From Salinivirgaceae bacterium (GTDB taxonomy: Bacteria; Bacteroidota; Bacteroidia; Bacteroidales; Salinivirgaceae): a stretch of 38,242 nucleotides of DNA. The position numbers and the translations under genes are program-made. Shown piece by piece: positions 6,968 to 19,583 of this stretch (position 1 is the first letter of the stretch; the number at the start of each line of letters is the position of its first letter). The stretch lies in assembly GCA_002869335.1 (NCBI GenBank), contig PKTE01000070.1:1-38242 (forward strand), in the 5' to 3' direction. The notes beneath the pieces were generated by a model. It was not told where the DNA came from and made no database searches. It saw nothing but the letters and a program-made list of their open reading frames with translations.

Positions 6968-9127
6968 ATGAAAGTATATCAACCAAACGAGCTTAAGAAC
7001 ATTGCCTTAATTGGAAGTGCCGGCTCTGGGAAAACCACCCTCGCAGAAGCGATGCTTTACGAGGGTGGAGTCGTGAATAGAAAAGGAGATATTGATAGTA
7101 AAAATACAGTATCTGACTACCACGACATTGAGCACCAACAAGGCCGTAGTATTTTTTCAACAGTACTTTATACTGAATACCAAAACAAAAAGCTAAATAT
7201 AATCGACACTCCGGGATTAGATGATTTCGTGGGTGGAGTAGTTTCTTCATTAGCAGTAAGTGATGCCGCACTATTTCTTATTAGTGGTCATCAGGGAGTA
7301 GAAGTTGGTACTGAGATCATGACTCGTCATACAAACAAATTTAACACTCCAGTTATATTTGCAATTAACCAATTAGATCATGAAAAAGCCAATTACGATA
7401 AAGCTGTTGATGATCTAAAATTGAAACATGGTGGCAAAGCAGTTCAAGTTCAATATCCAATTAACCCAGGAATTGAGTTCAATGCGGTTATTGATGTACT
7501 TAAAATGAAAATGTATAAGTGGGGTCCAGAAGGTGGGGAACCAACTATTGAAGATATTCCAGATAGCGAAAAAGAAAAAGCTGAAGAATTACATAATGCT
7601 CTTGTGGAATCTGCTGCTGAGAATGACGAAGAATTAATGGAATTATTTTTTGAAGAGGGTACACTGAATGAAGATCAAATGCGTGCCGGAATCAAGAAAG
7701 GACTTATCAATAAAGATTTATTCCCTATTTTCTGTGTGTCAGCTAAGAAAGACATGGGTGTTCGTCGTTTAATGGAGTTCCTTAATAATGTAGCTCCTCA
7801 AACTTCAGAAATGCCAAAACCAAAAGACGTTGAAGGAAATGAAGTATCGATAGATCCTGAAGGACCTGCATCTATTTTTATTTTCAAAACATCTGTAGAA
7901 GAACACCTTGGTGAGGTTGCTTATTTCAAAGTAATGTCAGGTAAGATTTCTGAAGGAATGGATATGATAAATTCTCGTAGTGGAAACAAAGAGCGTTTAT
8001 CTCAACTTTATTGTGTTGCCGGTAATAATCGTACGAAAGTAGATTCAATGGTTGCAGGGGATATAGGTGCAACTGTTAAATTGAAAGACACAAGAACAAA
8101 CGACACTTTAAATATTAAAGGTGCAGATTGGAAATTCCCAGCAATTCAATTCCCTGCTCCTAAATATCGTACAGCAGTGCGTCCTGTGAATCAGGGTGAA
8201 GAAGAAAAACTTGGGGAAATTCTACACCGTTTTGCCGGTGAAGATCCAACATACATTATTGAGCATTCAAAAGAACTTAAGCAAGTAATTGTTCATGGTC
8301 AGGGAGAATTCCATTTGAATACCATGAAAAAGCAAATTGAAGCTCAAGACAAATTAGAAATTGAATATATAACTCCCAAAATCCCATATCGTGAAACTAT
8401 TACTAAATCAGCTCAGGCAGATTACAGACACAAAAAGCAGTCTGGTGGTTCTGGTCAATTTGGTGAAGTACATATGGTAATTGAGGCATATCATGAAGGT
8501 AGTGAAACTCCAAAGTCATATAAAATTGACGGCAAAGAGATTTCAGTAACCAATCGTGGAGAAGATACACACGAATTACCTTGGGGTGGTAAACTTGTAT
8601 TTGTAAACAGTATTGTTGGTGGATCTATCGATGCCAAATACTTACCAGCTATTCTTAAAGGTATAATGGAAAAAATGGAAGAAGGCCCATTGACAGGTTC
8701 CTATGCTCGTGATATTAGAATTGTAGTTTATGATGGAAAAATGCACCCTGTAGATTCAAATGAAATATCATTTAAAATTGCGGGTATGCAAGCATTTAGA
8801 AGCGCCTTTAAGAACGCAGGCCCAAAAATTCTTGAACCAGTTTATAAGGTAGAAGTAATGGTTCCTGGAGACTTTATGGGTGATGTAATGAGTGATTTAC
8901 AAGGACGTCGTGCTATGATTGAAGGTATGAGTAGCGAAGGTGGTTACGAAAAGATTTCAGCTAAAGTTCCTTTGGCTGAAATGAATAAGTACTCTACATC
9001 ACTAAGTTCTTTAACATCAGGTCAGGCGATGTATACTATGGCTTTTGATAGTTACATGGCAGTACCAGGTGATGTACAGGATCAATTACTTAAAGCTTAC
9101 GAAGCTGAGCAAGCTGAAGATGAATAA
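6968..9127 (+). CDS. fusA2: Elongation factor G paralogue (EF-G2 type) lacking the catalytic histidine
   Basis: The 719 aa have EF-G domain order: GTPase domain (P-loop GSAGSGKT at 16-23, G4 as NQLD at 134-137, SAK near 260), domain II, III, IV (YRHKKQSGGSGQFGEV) and V (LQGRRAMIEGM). Switch II reads DTPGLDDF, so L84 replaces the catalytic histidine of DTPGHVDF. Switch I is also altered: QGRSI stands where RGITI is expected. This matches the Bacteroidota EF-G2 group; from memory, the Bacteroides thetaiotaomicron EF-G2 (BT2167) is starvation-induced and translocates with little or no GTP hydrolysis. The gene stands alone, away from the rpsL-rpsG-fusA operon, with its own promoter and terminator. 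A normal EF-G presumably exists elsewhere in the genome. Confidence 0.88.
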   Translation: MKVYQPNELKNIALIGSAGSGKTTLAEAMLYEGGVVNRKGDIDSKNTVSDYHDIEHQQGRSIFSTVLYTEYQNKKLNIIDTPGLDDFVGGVVSSLAVSDAALFLISGHQGVEVGTEIMTRHTNKFNTPVIFAINQLDHEKANYDKAVDDLKLKHGGKAVQVQYPINPGIEFNAVIDVLKMKMYKWGPEGGEPTIEDIPDSEKEKAEELHNALVESAAENDEELMELFFEEGTLNEDQMRAGIKKGLINKDLFPIFCVSAKKDMGVRRLMEFLNNVAPQTSEMPKPKDVEGNEVSIDPEGPASIFIFKTSVEEHLGEVAYFKVMSGKISEGMDMINSRSGNKERLSQLYCVAGNNRTKVDSMVAGDIGATVKLKDTRTNDTLNIKGADWKFPAIQFPAPKYRTAVRPVNQGEEEKLGEILHRFAGEDPTYIIEHSKELKQVIVHGQGEFHLNTMKKQIEAQDKLEIEYITPKIPYRETITKSAQADYRHKKQSGGSGQFGEVHMVIEAYHEGSETPKSYKIDGKEISVTNRGEDTHELPWGGKLVFVNSIVGGSIDAKYLPAILKGIMEKMEEGPLTGSYARDIRIVVYDGKMHPVDSNEISFKIAGMQAFRSAFKNAGPKILEPVYKVEVMVPGDFMGDVMSDLQGRRAMIEGMSSEGGYEKISAKVPLAEMNKYSTSLSSLTSGQAMYTMAFDSYMAVPGDVQDQLLKAYEAEQAEDE

Positions 9128-9143
9128 CAAACTCTATAAATAC

Positions 9144-9176
9144 AAAAAAGGTGGTCAGAATCTGACCACCTTTTTT
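9144..9176 (+). terminator. Rho-independent terminator of the EF-G paralogue
   Basis: A perfect stem AAAAAAGGTGGTCAGA / TCTGACCACCTTTTTT ends in a T-run, 17 nt after the stop codon. It is the clearest terminator in the window and may work in both directions. Confidence 0.92.
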
Positions 9177-9232
9177 AATATTTTTACTTTTCAATATATA
9201 AAACAATAATTGATTTACATATCTAATTTAAA

Positions 9233-10666
9233 TTAATCATTTCCAGTAAATACATGAAAGAATCCTTTCTTTTCAAACATCCTATCATCTAAACCCCAAG
9301 CCCTTATCCAGTAATAATAAACACCGGAACCAACTTTCTGACCATTATATCTGCCATCCCAACCTTCTTCCGCAGTCCAGTTTGAACCAGTATGAGAAAA
9401 AACTCTCATTCCATAACGATTATAGATGTAGACTTCTATTTTTTTCATTGAGACGGTTCTTAATTTCTCACCATCTTCCGAGGGCACATCATAATCATCA
9501 TAGTTCCACTTTTCGATTTTTGTAAAAAAGAAACGGTAATCCTTATTTCCAGGAACTACCACATCAGGTAGCTCTCCAATAAATGATTTATAAATTGTAA
9601 TATAGAGCGGTTTTGTAATAGAATCAACACAGCTCCTCTCCTCACCGTTTTCGATAAATATAGGACCTTCAGCCCTAAGTTTTACATCATAATATCCAGG
9701 ATACTTATATGTAACAGGATCTAGCGGCTCAAAATAATCAGAAGCTCTAAGTACAGTATCTGCTCCTTTTTTTACTCTTATAGTATCGTTGTAAAATGTC
9801 CATTGATAAAACTCCGCATTTTCTGTTAAGTTTCTAAAAGTTAAATCAACAGGGCCTGAAAACATTAGGTCTTCAGGCGCGTAGGCAGCTGAATCACCCT
9901 CTGCAACTTCAAAGTCTACTTTCACTGCAATGGCTTGATAATAGAGGGTATCAGACTTACTATGCCCTAAACTATCTTCCACATAAACAGTAAACATATA
10001 ATTATCATACTCTATTGGTGGCGTTGAAAAATATTGATTTGCCTGATTTATAGGCGTGGTTAAAGAGTCAAACTCCAAAGAATCAAGTTCGATATATGAT
10101 TGCGAGAGAGGTTCGAGGTAGTAATCTTGCCACCTCTGTACATAGCCATTATCAATTGTTAGATTAAGTGAAACAGTATCCGGATTATAATAATAAAAAT
10201 CTACGCCACCATCGATACCATATATAGCCAATTCGTCGCAGGATTTTTCGTAATAAGGATCTACTACCAGATTATTAAAATATGCCCAAAAAGTAATAAT
10301 TGTATCATAGGTGCCATCTGTACTTTCTAATTCTACTTTATAGCCTCCATCAAATATTGTACTGTATGAAAAAAAAGAGGTATCCGCATGTTCAGACAAT
10401 AACGTGGATATCAATGTGTCCTGATCAACATCGCGGTCGATAGCATACCATTTAATAGTACCTGATTTGCCAAATGGAAAATAAGCTTCTAAATGAAGCG
10501 TATCACTAAAGCCATTTGGTCCGGGGCCAAATACGACATAAATACTATCGTGTCCCACACTTCTATTGTATTTGACTGGTATAACCGTATCTGCATTATG
10601 CGATATTTGCCCATACCCACTCAAAATCAGCACTATCCCTATTAGCGTAAAAAATAACTTCCGCAT
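9233..10666 (-). CDS. Secreted surface protein with PKD-like region and T9SS-type (gliding-motility-like) C-terminal module
   Basis: The 477-aa protein has a signal peptide (MRKLFFTLIGIVLILSGYGQ). Beta-rich, acidic repeats follow, including a PKD-like stretch near residues 310-330 (TYKYPGYYDVKLRAEG). The C-terminus (IYNRYGMRVFSHTG, then WDGRYNGQKVGSGVYYYWIRA) resembles type B type IX secretion sorting domains, in which a WDG-x-Y-x-G-x-x-x-x-x-G-x-Y-Y-Y core is typical. It differs in having no ITPNGDGxND motif; a PGNKDYRFFF segment and about 40 residues precede the IYNRYG strand. Export to the cell surface by Sec and then T9SS is inferred. It may be cotranscribed with yidC, although an inverted repeat lies between them. 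Its specific function is unknown. Confidence 0.75.
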   Translation of the reverse strand: MRKLFFTLIGIVLILSGYGQISHNADTVIPVKYNRSVGHDSIYVVFGPGPNGFSDTLHLEAYFPFGKSGTIKWYAIDRDVDQDTLISTLLSEHADTSFFSYSTIFDGGYKVELESTDGTYDTIITFWAYFNNLVVDPYYEKSCDELAIYGIDGGVDFYYYNPDTVSLNLTIDNGYVQRWQDYYLEPLSQSYIELDSLEFDSLTTPINQANQYFSTPPIEYDNYMFTVYVEDSLGHSKSDTLYYQAIAVKVDFEVAEGDSAAYAPEDLMFSGPVDLTFRNLTENAEFYQWTFYNDTIRVKKGADTVLRASDYFEPLDPVTYKYPGYYDVKLRAEGPIFIENGEERSCVDSITKPLYITIYKSFIGELPDVVVPGNKDYRFFFTKIEKWNYDDYDVPSEDGEKLRTVSMKKIEVYIYNRYGMRVFSHTGSNWTAEEGWDGRYNGQKVGSGVYYYWIRAWGLDDRMFEKKGFFHVFTGND

Positions 10667-10704
10667 CTAAATGGTCTTTATCAATCTTTTCTTTAAACGA
10701 AAGG

Positions 10705-10740
10705 GTAAATGAAAAAGTACATTGATACCTTTTCATTTAC
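10705..10740 (-). terminator. Inverted repeat downstream of yidC
   Basis: GTAAATGAAAA (10705-10715) pairs with TTTTCATTTAC (10730-10740) over a 14-nt loop in the 83-nt gap after yidC. No T-run follows on the minus strand, so it may be a weak terminator or an mRNA end-stabilising hairpin. Confidence 0.4.
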
Positions 10741-10749
10741 TCAATTTAT

Positions 10750-12624
10750 TTATTTTTTCTTTTTCTGGTTTTGCATAGTTTGCTGGCGCTTTTGCATATC
10801 TTCCATTCGTTGCTGGAATTTTGACTTCTTCACCGGCTTCTTTTTATTTTCATTCAATTGAGCTCTCAATGCATCATCATCAATCATCTTACGGAAAATC
10901 CATGTTTGTAAAATTGTGATTGTCAATGAAACTAAATAATAATAACTCAATGCTGAGGCATAACTATTAAAGAAGAACAACATAAATAACGGCATAATAT
11001 ACATCATGGTTTTCATACCAGGCATACTAGCACTTTGTGGATTATTTTTATTGTTCATGCTAATGTAAATAAAGTTTACAATAGTCATTAGAAGTACAAA
11101 CAAACTCACATGATCACCATACATTGGTATATTAAAAGGTAAATCAAGAACTGAATCGTATGAACTTAAATCATCCGCCCAAAGAAAACTCTCCTGACGT
11201 AGCTCAATTGAAGCTGGGAAGAATCTAAATAATGCGATTAAGAAAGGCAATTGAAGCAACATTGGTAAACAACCTCCCATTGGACTAGCTCCAGCTTTTT
11301 TGTAGAGCGCCATAGTAGCTTGCTGCTTTTTCATAGCGTCCTCTTTTTTAGGAAATTTCTTACCAATTTCATCAACTTCTGGCTTCAAAACACGCATTTT
11401 AGCAGTTGATTTGAAAGACTTATAAGTTAATGGGAACAATCCTAACTTAATTATAAACGTAAGAATCAAAATAATTACACCAAAGTTAGAAATGAATCCA
11501 CCTAGCCAATCAAATAATGGAATGGTCATATACATATTTACCCATCCAAAAATTCCCCATCCAAGTGGAATTAATTCTTCAAACTTATTATCATAGGATT
11601 CTAATCTGCTAAATTTATTAGGTCCAAAGTAGAATGTAAATTCATAATCATTAACTCTTTGAGCCATATAAGGCAAGTAAGCTTTAGCAGCAACATGTTT
11701 TACAAAATCATGATTTGAAACTGTTGATGTTTTTAAATCAATATCAACAAATGGCTCTTTGGCCACTAAGATTGAACTAAAAAACTGTTGCTTAAAAGCT
11801 ATCCACTTAACTCTATCTTTAATCCTCTTTTGATCATCACTAGTTTCTGATAAATACTCGACATCATCACCCGCAAAACGGTAATAGATAGAAGAGTTAT
11901 TCATTTCCCAGCTATGCCCCTTCTCCATACTTGGCATATACAAAGACCAATCAAATGCCAAATAATCATTTTTGACAACATCACCTAGATTATGTAAGTC
12001 GACTTTAAAATCCATTGTGTAATCATTCTTTTTAAGAATGTATTTAAAGTCCACATATTTATCGTCTCCTGCATTCATACGCAGAACAAGATGCTGTGCG
12101 CTATCCGTTTGAACATTCTCCTGAACAGTAAAGAACATGTTTTGGGTTCTGATTGGAACCTGAGCATTATTGGCTATCCAATTAAACCCGAACATTGTGG
12201 AATCTCCATCAAATAATTTTAAGGGTAGAGAATCATATGTCTGATAGTCCTTAAGATGAACTGAATAAGGTCTTCCTCCAAGGGTGTGGATTTTTATTTC
12301 TAAAAATTCATTTTCAAGAGTAACAACTTCATTATTACCTTGTGCTGCGCTCGCAAAAGGGCCAAATTTACTTACCAGTTTTTTGCTCACACTGTCAGCT
12401 GGCAGCGCTTCAACCTTATCAATAGAGGATTGAGACTTCATCTCAATACTTTTCTTAAGGTCTTCTTCCTGCTGTTGAATTTGCTTTTGTTTCTCTATTT
12501 GTGCAATAGAATCTCTTTTATGTCTTGCAGCTTCAATTTCCTCTTGACTTGGGCTCGAAAAATAACTCCAACCAATCAATACTGCACCTATCAATAATAT
12601 TCCAATAATCGAATTTCTGTCCAT
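10750..12624 (-). CDS. yidC: Membrane protein insertase YidC
   Basis: The 624-aa protein has the long Gram-negative form. TM1 lies at residues 4-23 (NSIIGILLIGAVLIGWSYF), followed by a charged linker and the large periplasmic domain (about 80-350). The conserved insertase core (about 360-590) contains GGCLPMLLQLPFLIALFRFF and YYLVSLTITILQTW, and the tail is basic (KKPVKKSKFQQR...). YidC inserts and folds inner membrane proteins alone or with SecYEG. It follows pyrG after 20 nt, a pairing frequent in Bacteroidota. Nothing is missing. Confidence 0.96.
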   Translation of the reverse strand: MDRNSIIGILLIGAVLIGWSYFSSPSQEEIEAARHKRDSIAQIEKQKQIQQQEEDLKKSIEMKSQSSIDKVEALPADSVSKKLVSKFGPFASAAQGNNEVVTLENEFLEIKIHTLGGRPYSVHLKDYQTYDSLPLKLFDGDSTMFGFNWIANNAQVPIRTQNMFFTVQENVQTDSAQHLVLRMNAGDDKYVDFKYILKKNDYTMDFKVDLHNLGDVVKNDYLAFDWSLYMPSMEKGHSWEMNNSSIYYRFAGDDVEYLSETSDDQKRIKDRVKWIAFKQQFFSSILVAKEPFVDIDLKTSTVSNHDFVKHVAAKAYLPYMAQRVNDYEFTFYFGPNKFSRLESYDNKFEELIPLGWGIFGWVNMYMTIPLFDWLGGFISNFGVIILILTFIIKLGLFPLTYKSFKSTAKMRVLKPEVDEIGKKFPKKEDAMKKQQATMALYKKAGASPMGGCLPMLLQLPFLIALFRFFPASIELRQESFLWADDLSSYDSVLDLPFNIPMYGDHVSLFVLLMTIVNFIYISMNNKNNPQSASMPGMKTMMYIMPLFMLFFFNSYASALSYYYLVSLTITILQTWIFRKMIDDDALRAQLNENKKKPVKKSKFQQRMEDMQKRQQTMQNQKKKK

Positions 12625-12644
12625 TTTATAGTTAGTTATGTTTA

Positions 12645-16587
<3,943 letters not shown>

Positions 16588-16597
16588 AAACGGGATT

Positions 16598-16642
16598 TAA
16601 AAAACCAACGTTTGATTTGCTATAAATACACAAATCAAACGT
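16598..16642 (-). terminator. Terminator after the DUF349 gene, overlapping the receptor upstream region
   Basis: A perfect 11-bp inverted repeat ACGTTTGATTT (16608-16618) / AAATCAAACGT (16632-16642) has a 13-nt loop. On the minus strand it is followed by TGGTTTTTT. This fits rho-independent termination after the DUF349 gene. The repeat also contains TACGTTTG (minus, 16636-16643), which fits a -7 box for the receptor gene. Confidence 0.65.
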
Positions 16643-16689
16643 ACAGGCTAAATATTTTTTTGGCAGAAATGGATTTTAACCGGGTAGTG

Positions 16690-18705
16690 CTAATCATCCA
16701 TTTCATCTAAAACTTGCAATTTCTTACGCAACAAATCAATACGCTTTTTCGCTCTTTCAATTTTTCCTTTAATTTCATCTACAAGCGCATTCGAAGATTT
16801 TGAATTATCAAAAAATCCGATGTTGTTTTCGTATAATGTAATTTCGTTTTCCAAGTCTTTGATCTTGTTGATAATCTTATTTCTTTCAGGAGTAATTTTT
16901 TTCTTGAGGCGCTCGTTATCCATCCAATTTTCAATTTTATTCCTGAAGTTCATAAGATTTCGTTTCTCGTCTTCAATTTTCATGCTATCGAAATGCTTAT
17001 TGATAGCTTGACGAAACTCTTTTTGAACTTCATCTTTTTTGTTAAAAGGAACAAAACCAATCTCAGACCAATCTTTTTGAAAATCGCTCAATGTTTTTAA
17101 ATCTCCCTCATCATTACCTGAAAGCTCAAACTGTTTTACTTTTTCAATGAGCTCCTCTTTCATTTTAAGATTCTCTTCCTGACGCTCATCAGCATTGGAG
17201 AAGAACTCTTTTTTGGCATCAAAAAATGCATCACAAGCTCCTCTAAAGCGTTTCCAAATTGCTTCAGAATGTCTTCTTGGAACAGGTCCAATTTTTTTCC
17301 AGGTTTGTTGTAGCTTAATAAAATCAGCAGTTGTCTTTTTCCAATCCTTGCTATCTTTCATAGCTTCAGCTTCCAAGCACAACTCTGTTTTCTTATCCAT
17401 ATTCTCCTGCTCTTCAGAATGTTTTGAAGAGAAGAAATCGCGTTTTGCATCGAAAAAGCCATCACAAGCCTGCTTAAATCTTTGGTAAACCTCACTATTA
17501 TGTTTTTTAGGTGCAAAACCAATGGTTTTCCAAAGCTTCTGTATTTCAATTATTTCTTTGCTTTTCTCTTCCCACTTTTTAGGTTTGACAAGATTAAGCT
17601 TATTTATTTCCTCTACTCTCTTACAAAGCTCTTCTTTAGATTCAAGATTTTTCTGCTGGTCTTTTTTAAGATTTTCAAAAAACTCCTGATGACGTTTATT
17701 AACTTTTACTGTTGCCTCTTTAAAGCGCTCCCATACTTCTTCTTTTTTATCACGTGGAACTGGCCCTATTTCACGCCACTTTTGATGATAATCCTGTAAA
17801 GTTTTAAATGCTCTCACAACACTATCTTGAACCAAAAGTTGCTCGGCTTTTTCACAAAGATCTAATTTTTGATCGAGGTTTTTTCTCAAATCAAGATCAC
17901 GCAATTCTTTATTAATCTTTACATAATCGTAGAATTGCTCAACAGCAAAATGATACTTTTCCCAAATTGATTTTACATCACCTTGAGCAACTTTACCAAT
18001 CTCTCTCCAGCGATCCTGCAAAGCTCTAAACTCCTGGAATGTCTGATTTAGAGACTCTTCTTTATTAATTAAGTTTCTAATGCCTTCAATTACATCAAGG
18101 CGGGCAGCCAGATTATCTTTTTTATTCTGCTCAATCTGATCAATAAAAGCAGCGCGTTTATCTTTATAAACCTGCATAAAATTGTTGAATGCTTCATTTG
18201 AAGAATCAACATCAGGGTTAAAATCTTTTTCTTCACCACCTTCAGCTAAAAATGCCTCTTTTGCTTTGGCAATATCTTTTTGGTGCTTTTTATAGAATTG
18301 AGATTTTATGGACTCAACTCGTTTTCTAATCTTTTGCACCTCAAATTCAGTTAAAAGTCGTTCCAGTTCAGCTACTAATTGATCTTTACTTAGTGCACTA
18401 TAGTCCGGCTCATCCTCATCATCTTCTTCTTCGTAAGGGCTTTGGGCAGGAGGTAAAAGATCATCCTGTTCTGAATAACTATCCATGACTTCATCTTTGG
18501 AATTATCTTCATTTTCTTCTAATTCCGGCTCTTTAGTCACTTCTTGTTCTTCTGTTTCAGCCTCGACTTTTTCATTTTCGTCAGCTTCAACAGGTGCTTG
18601 ATTTTTTTCGACATTTTCATCAGTACTTTGCGCATTGGCATCTGATGCAGGAGAACTACTGTTCTCAGGCGTTTGCTGCTTGTCGTTGAATTCTTGAGTA
18701 TTCAT
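16690..18705 (-). CDS. DUF349 repeat protein
   Basis: The 671-aa protein, counted from the ATG at 18705, has an acidic, low-complexity N-terminal third rich in E, D, S and P. At least five DUF349-like repeats of about 75 residues follow, each built on W-x-x-I-G-x-[VA]-P...[IV][WY]-x-[RK]F and then FFDAK or similar (for example WREIGPVPRDKKEEVWERF and WKKIGPVPRRHSEAIWKRF). A final coiled coil (about 610-671) ends in LRKKLQVLDEMDD. It is probably cytoplasmic: no signal peptide or TM segment is seen. The ORF track's first 46 residues look non-coding, so MNTQEF is preferred as start. DUF349 proteins are widespread in Bacteroidota and their function is not established. Confidence 0.88.
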   Translation of the reverse strand: MNTQEFNDKQQTPENSSSPASDANAQSTDENVEKNQAPVEADENEKVEAETEEQEVTKEPELEENEDNSKDEVMDSYSEQDDLLPPAQSPYEEEDDEDEPDYSALSKDQLVAELERLLTEFEVQKIRKRVESIKSQFYKKHQKDIAKAKEAFLAEGGEEKDFNPDVDSSNEAFNNFMQVYKDKRAAFIDQIEQNKKDNLAARLDVIEGIRNLINKEESLNQTFQEFRALQDRWREIGKVAQGDVKSIWEKYHFAVEQFYDYVKINKELRDLDLRKNLDQKLDLCEKAEQLLVQDSVVRAFKTLQDYHQKWREIGPVPRDKKEEVWERFKEATVKVNKRHQEFFENLKKDQQKNLESKEELCKRVEEINKLNLVKPKKWEEKSKEIIEIQKLWKTIGFAPKKHNSEVYQRFKQACDGFFDAKRDFFSSKHSEEQENMDKKTELCLEAEAMKDSKDWKKTTADFIKLQQTWKKIGPVPRRHSEAIWKRFRGACDAFFDAKKEFFSNADERQEENLKMKEELIEKVKQFELSGNDEGDLKTLSDFQKDWSEIGFVPFNKKDEVQKEFRQAINKHFDSMKIEDEKRNLMNFRNKIENWMDNERLKKKITPERNKIINKIKDLENEITLYENNIGFFDNSKSSNALVDEIKGKIERAKKRIDLLRKKLQVLDEMDD

Positions 18706-18857
18706 ACTACCGCGGTATTTTCTGAGTTTATTAAAAACACATCCTTTAAACCCTACGAAAATAGGCATTTCATTGAAAATCCTCAAAATATTCTCTATTG
18801 TTTTTGTTAATTTAAATTCTTTAAAGGATTTATAAACACACAATTCCTATGTGACTA

Positions 18858-18889
18858 TTGATTTTAAACGCCCATTTTTCTTATTTTTG
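18858..18889 (+). promoter_or_regulatory. Candidate trmD promoter
   Basis: TTG (18858-18860), 21 nt, then TATTTTTG (18882-18889) fits the Bacteroidota consensus. The ATG at 18900 is only 10 nt beyond the -7 box, so the 5' leader would be about 5 nt or absent. Confidence 0.5.
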
Positions 18890-18899
18890 CCTTAAAAAA

Positions 18900-19583
18900 A
18901 TGCGAATTGACATTCTAGCAGTCATACCTGAATTATTAGATAGCCCTCTAAATAATTCTATTATAAAAAGAGCTCAGGAAAGTAAAACGGCTGAAATATA
19001 CGTTCACAATTTAAGGGACTATTCTGATGACGAAAAATACAGACGGATTGATGATTATTCATACAGTGCGGGAGCCGGAATGGTATTGAAGGTTGAACCT
19101 GTTTTTAAAGCAATAACACATTTGAAAAGTCAGCGCACTTACGACGAAATAATTTACACTTCACCGGATGGCGAGCAATTTAATCAAAAATCAGCCAACC
19201 AATTATCTACTTTAAAGAACATTCTCATCCTTTGCGGGCATTACAAAGGAATAGACCAAAGAATAAGAGACCACTTGATTACCAGAGAAATATCCATTGG
19301 CGATTACGTTTTAACCGGGGGCGAACTAGCTGCAGCAGTAATGACAGACAGCATTGTCAGGTTATTACCTGGTGGTATGGGCGATGAAACCTCAGCATTA
19401 ACAGATTCTTTTCAGGATGGATTACTTGCACCACCTGTATACACTAGACCTGCAGAATTTAATGGATGGAAAGTTCCGGATGTGTTATTATCAGGTAATG
19501 ATGCAGCAATTGAAGAATGGAAAATGGATCAGGCATTTGCTCGCACTAAAAAACTAAGGCCCGATTTACTCAATGATGAATAA
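18900..19583 (+). CDS. trmD: tRNA (guanine37-N1)-methyltransferase
   Basis: The 227-aa protein starts [25 protein letters not shown] at an ATG at 18900; the ORF-track extension upstream is not supported by the family. The SPOUT-fold knot motifs are present: [28 protein letters not shown] and [15 protein letters not shown]. It methylates G37 of tRNAs with GG at 36-37 using S-adenosylmethionine and prevents frameshifting. It does not sit in the rpsP-rimM-trmD-rplS operon of other bacteria. Its stop overlaps the following peptidase ORF by 11 nt. Confidence 0.96.
   Translation: MRIDILAVIPELLDSPLNNSIIKRAQESKTAEIYVHNLRDYSDDEKYRRIDDYSYSAGAGMVLKVEPVFKAITHLKSQRTYDEIIYTSPDGEQFNQKSANQLSTLKNILILCGHYKGIDQRIRDHLITREISIGDYVLTGGELAAAVMTDSIVRLLPGGMGDETSALTDSFQDGLLAPPVYTRPAEFNGWKVPDVLLSGNDAAIEEWKMDQAFARTKKLRPDLLNDE

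Noticed and set aside
17482-17799. 105-aa plus-strand ORF opposite the DUF349 gene
   Set aside because: Phe-rich shadow of a Lys/Glu-rich coding frame.
18706-18843. N-terminal extension of the DUF349 ORF
   Set aside because: The 46 residues are unlike the acidic N-terminus that follows, and an ATG at 18705 gives a natural start.
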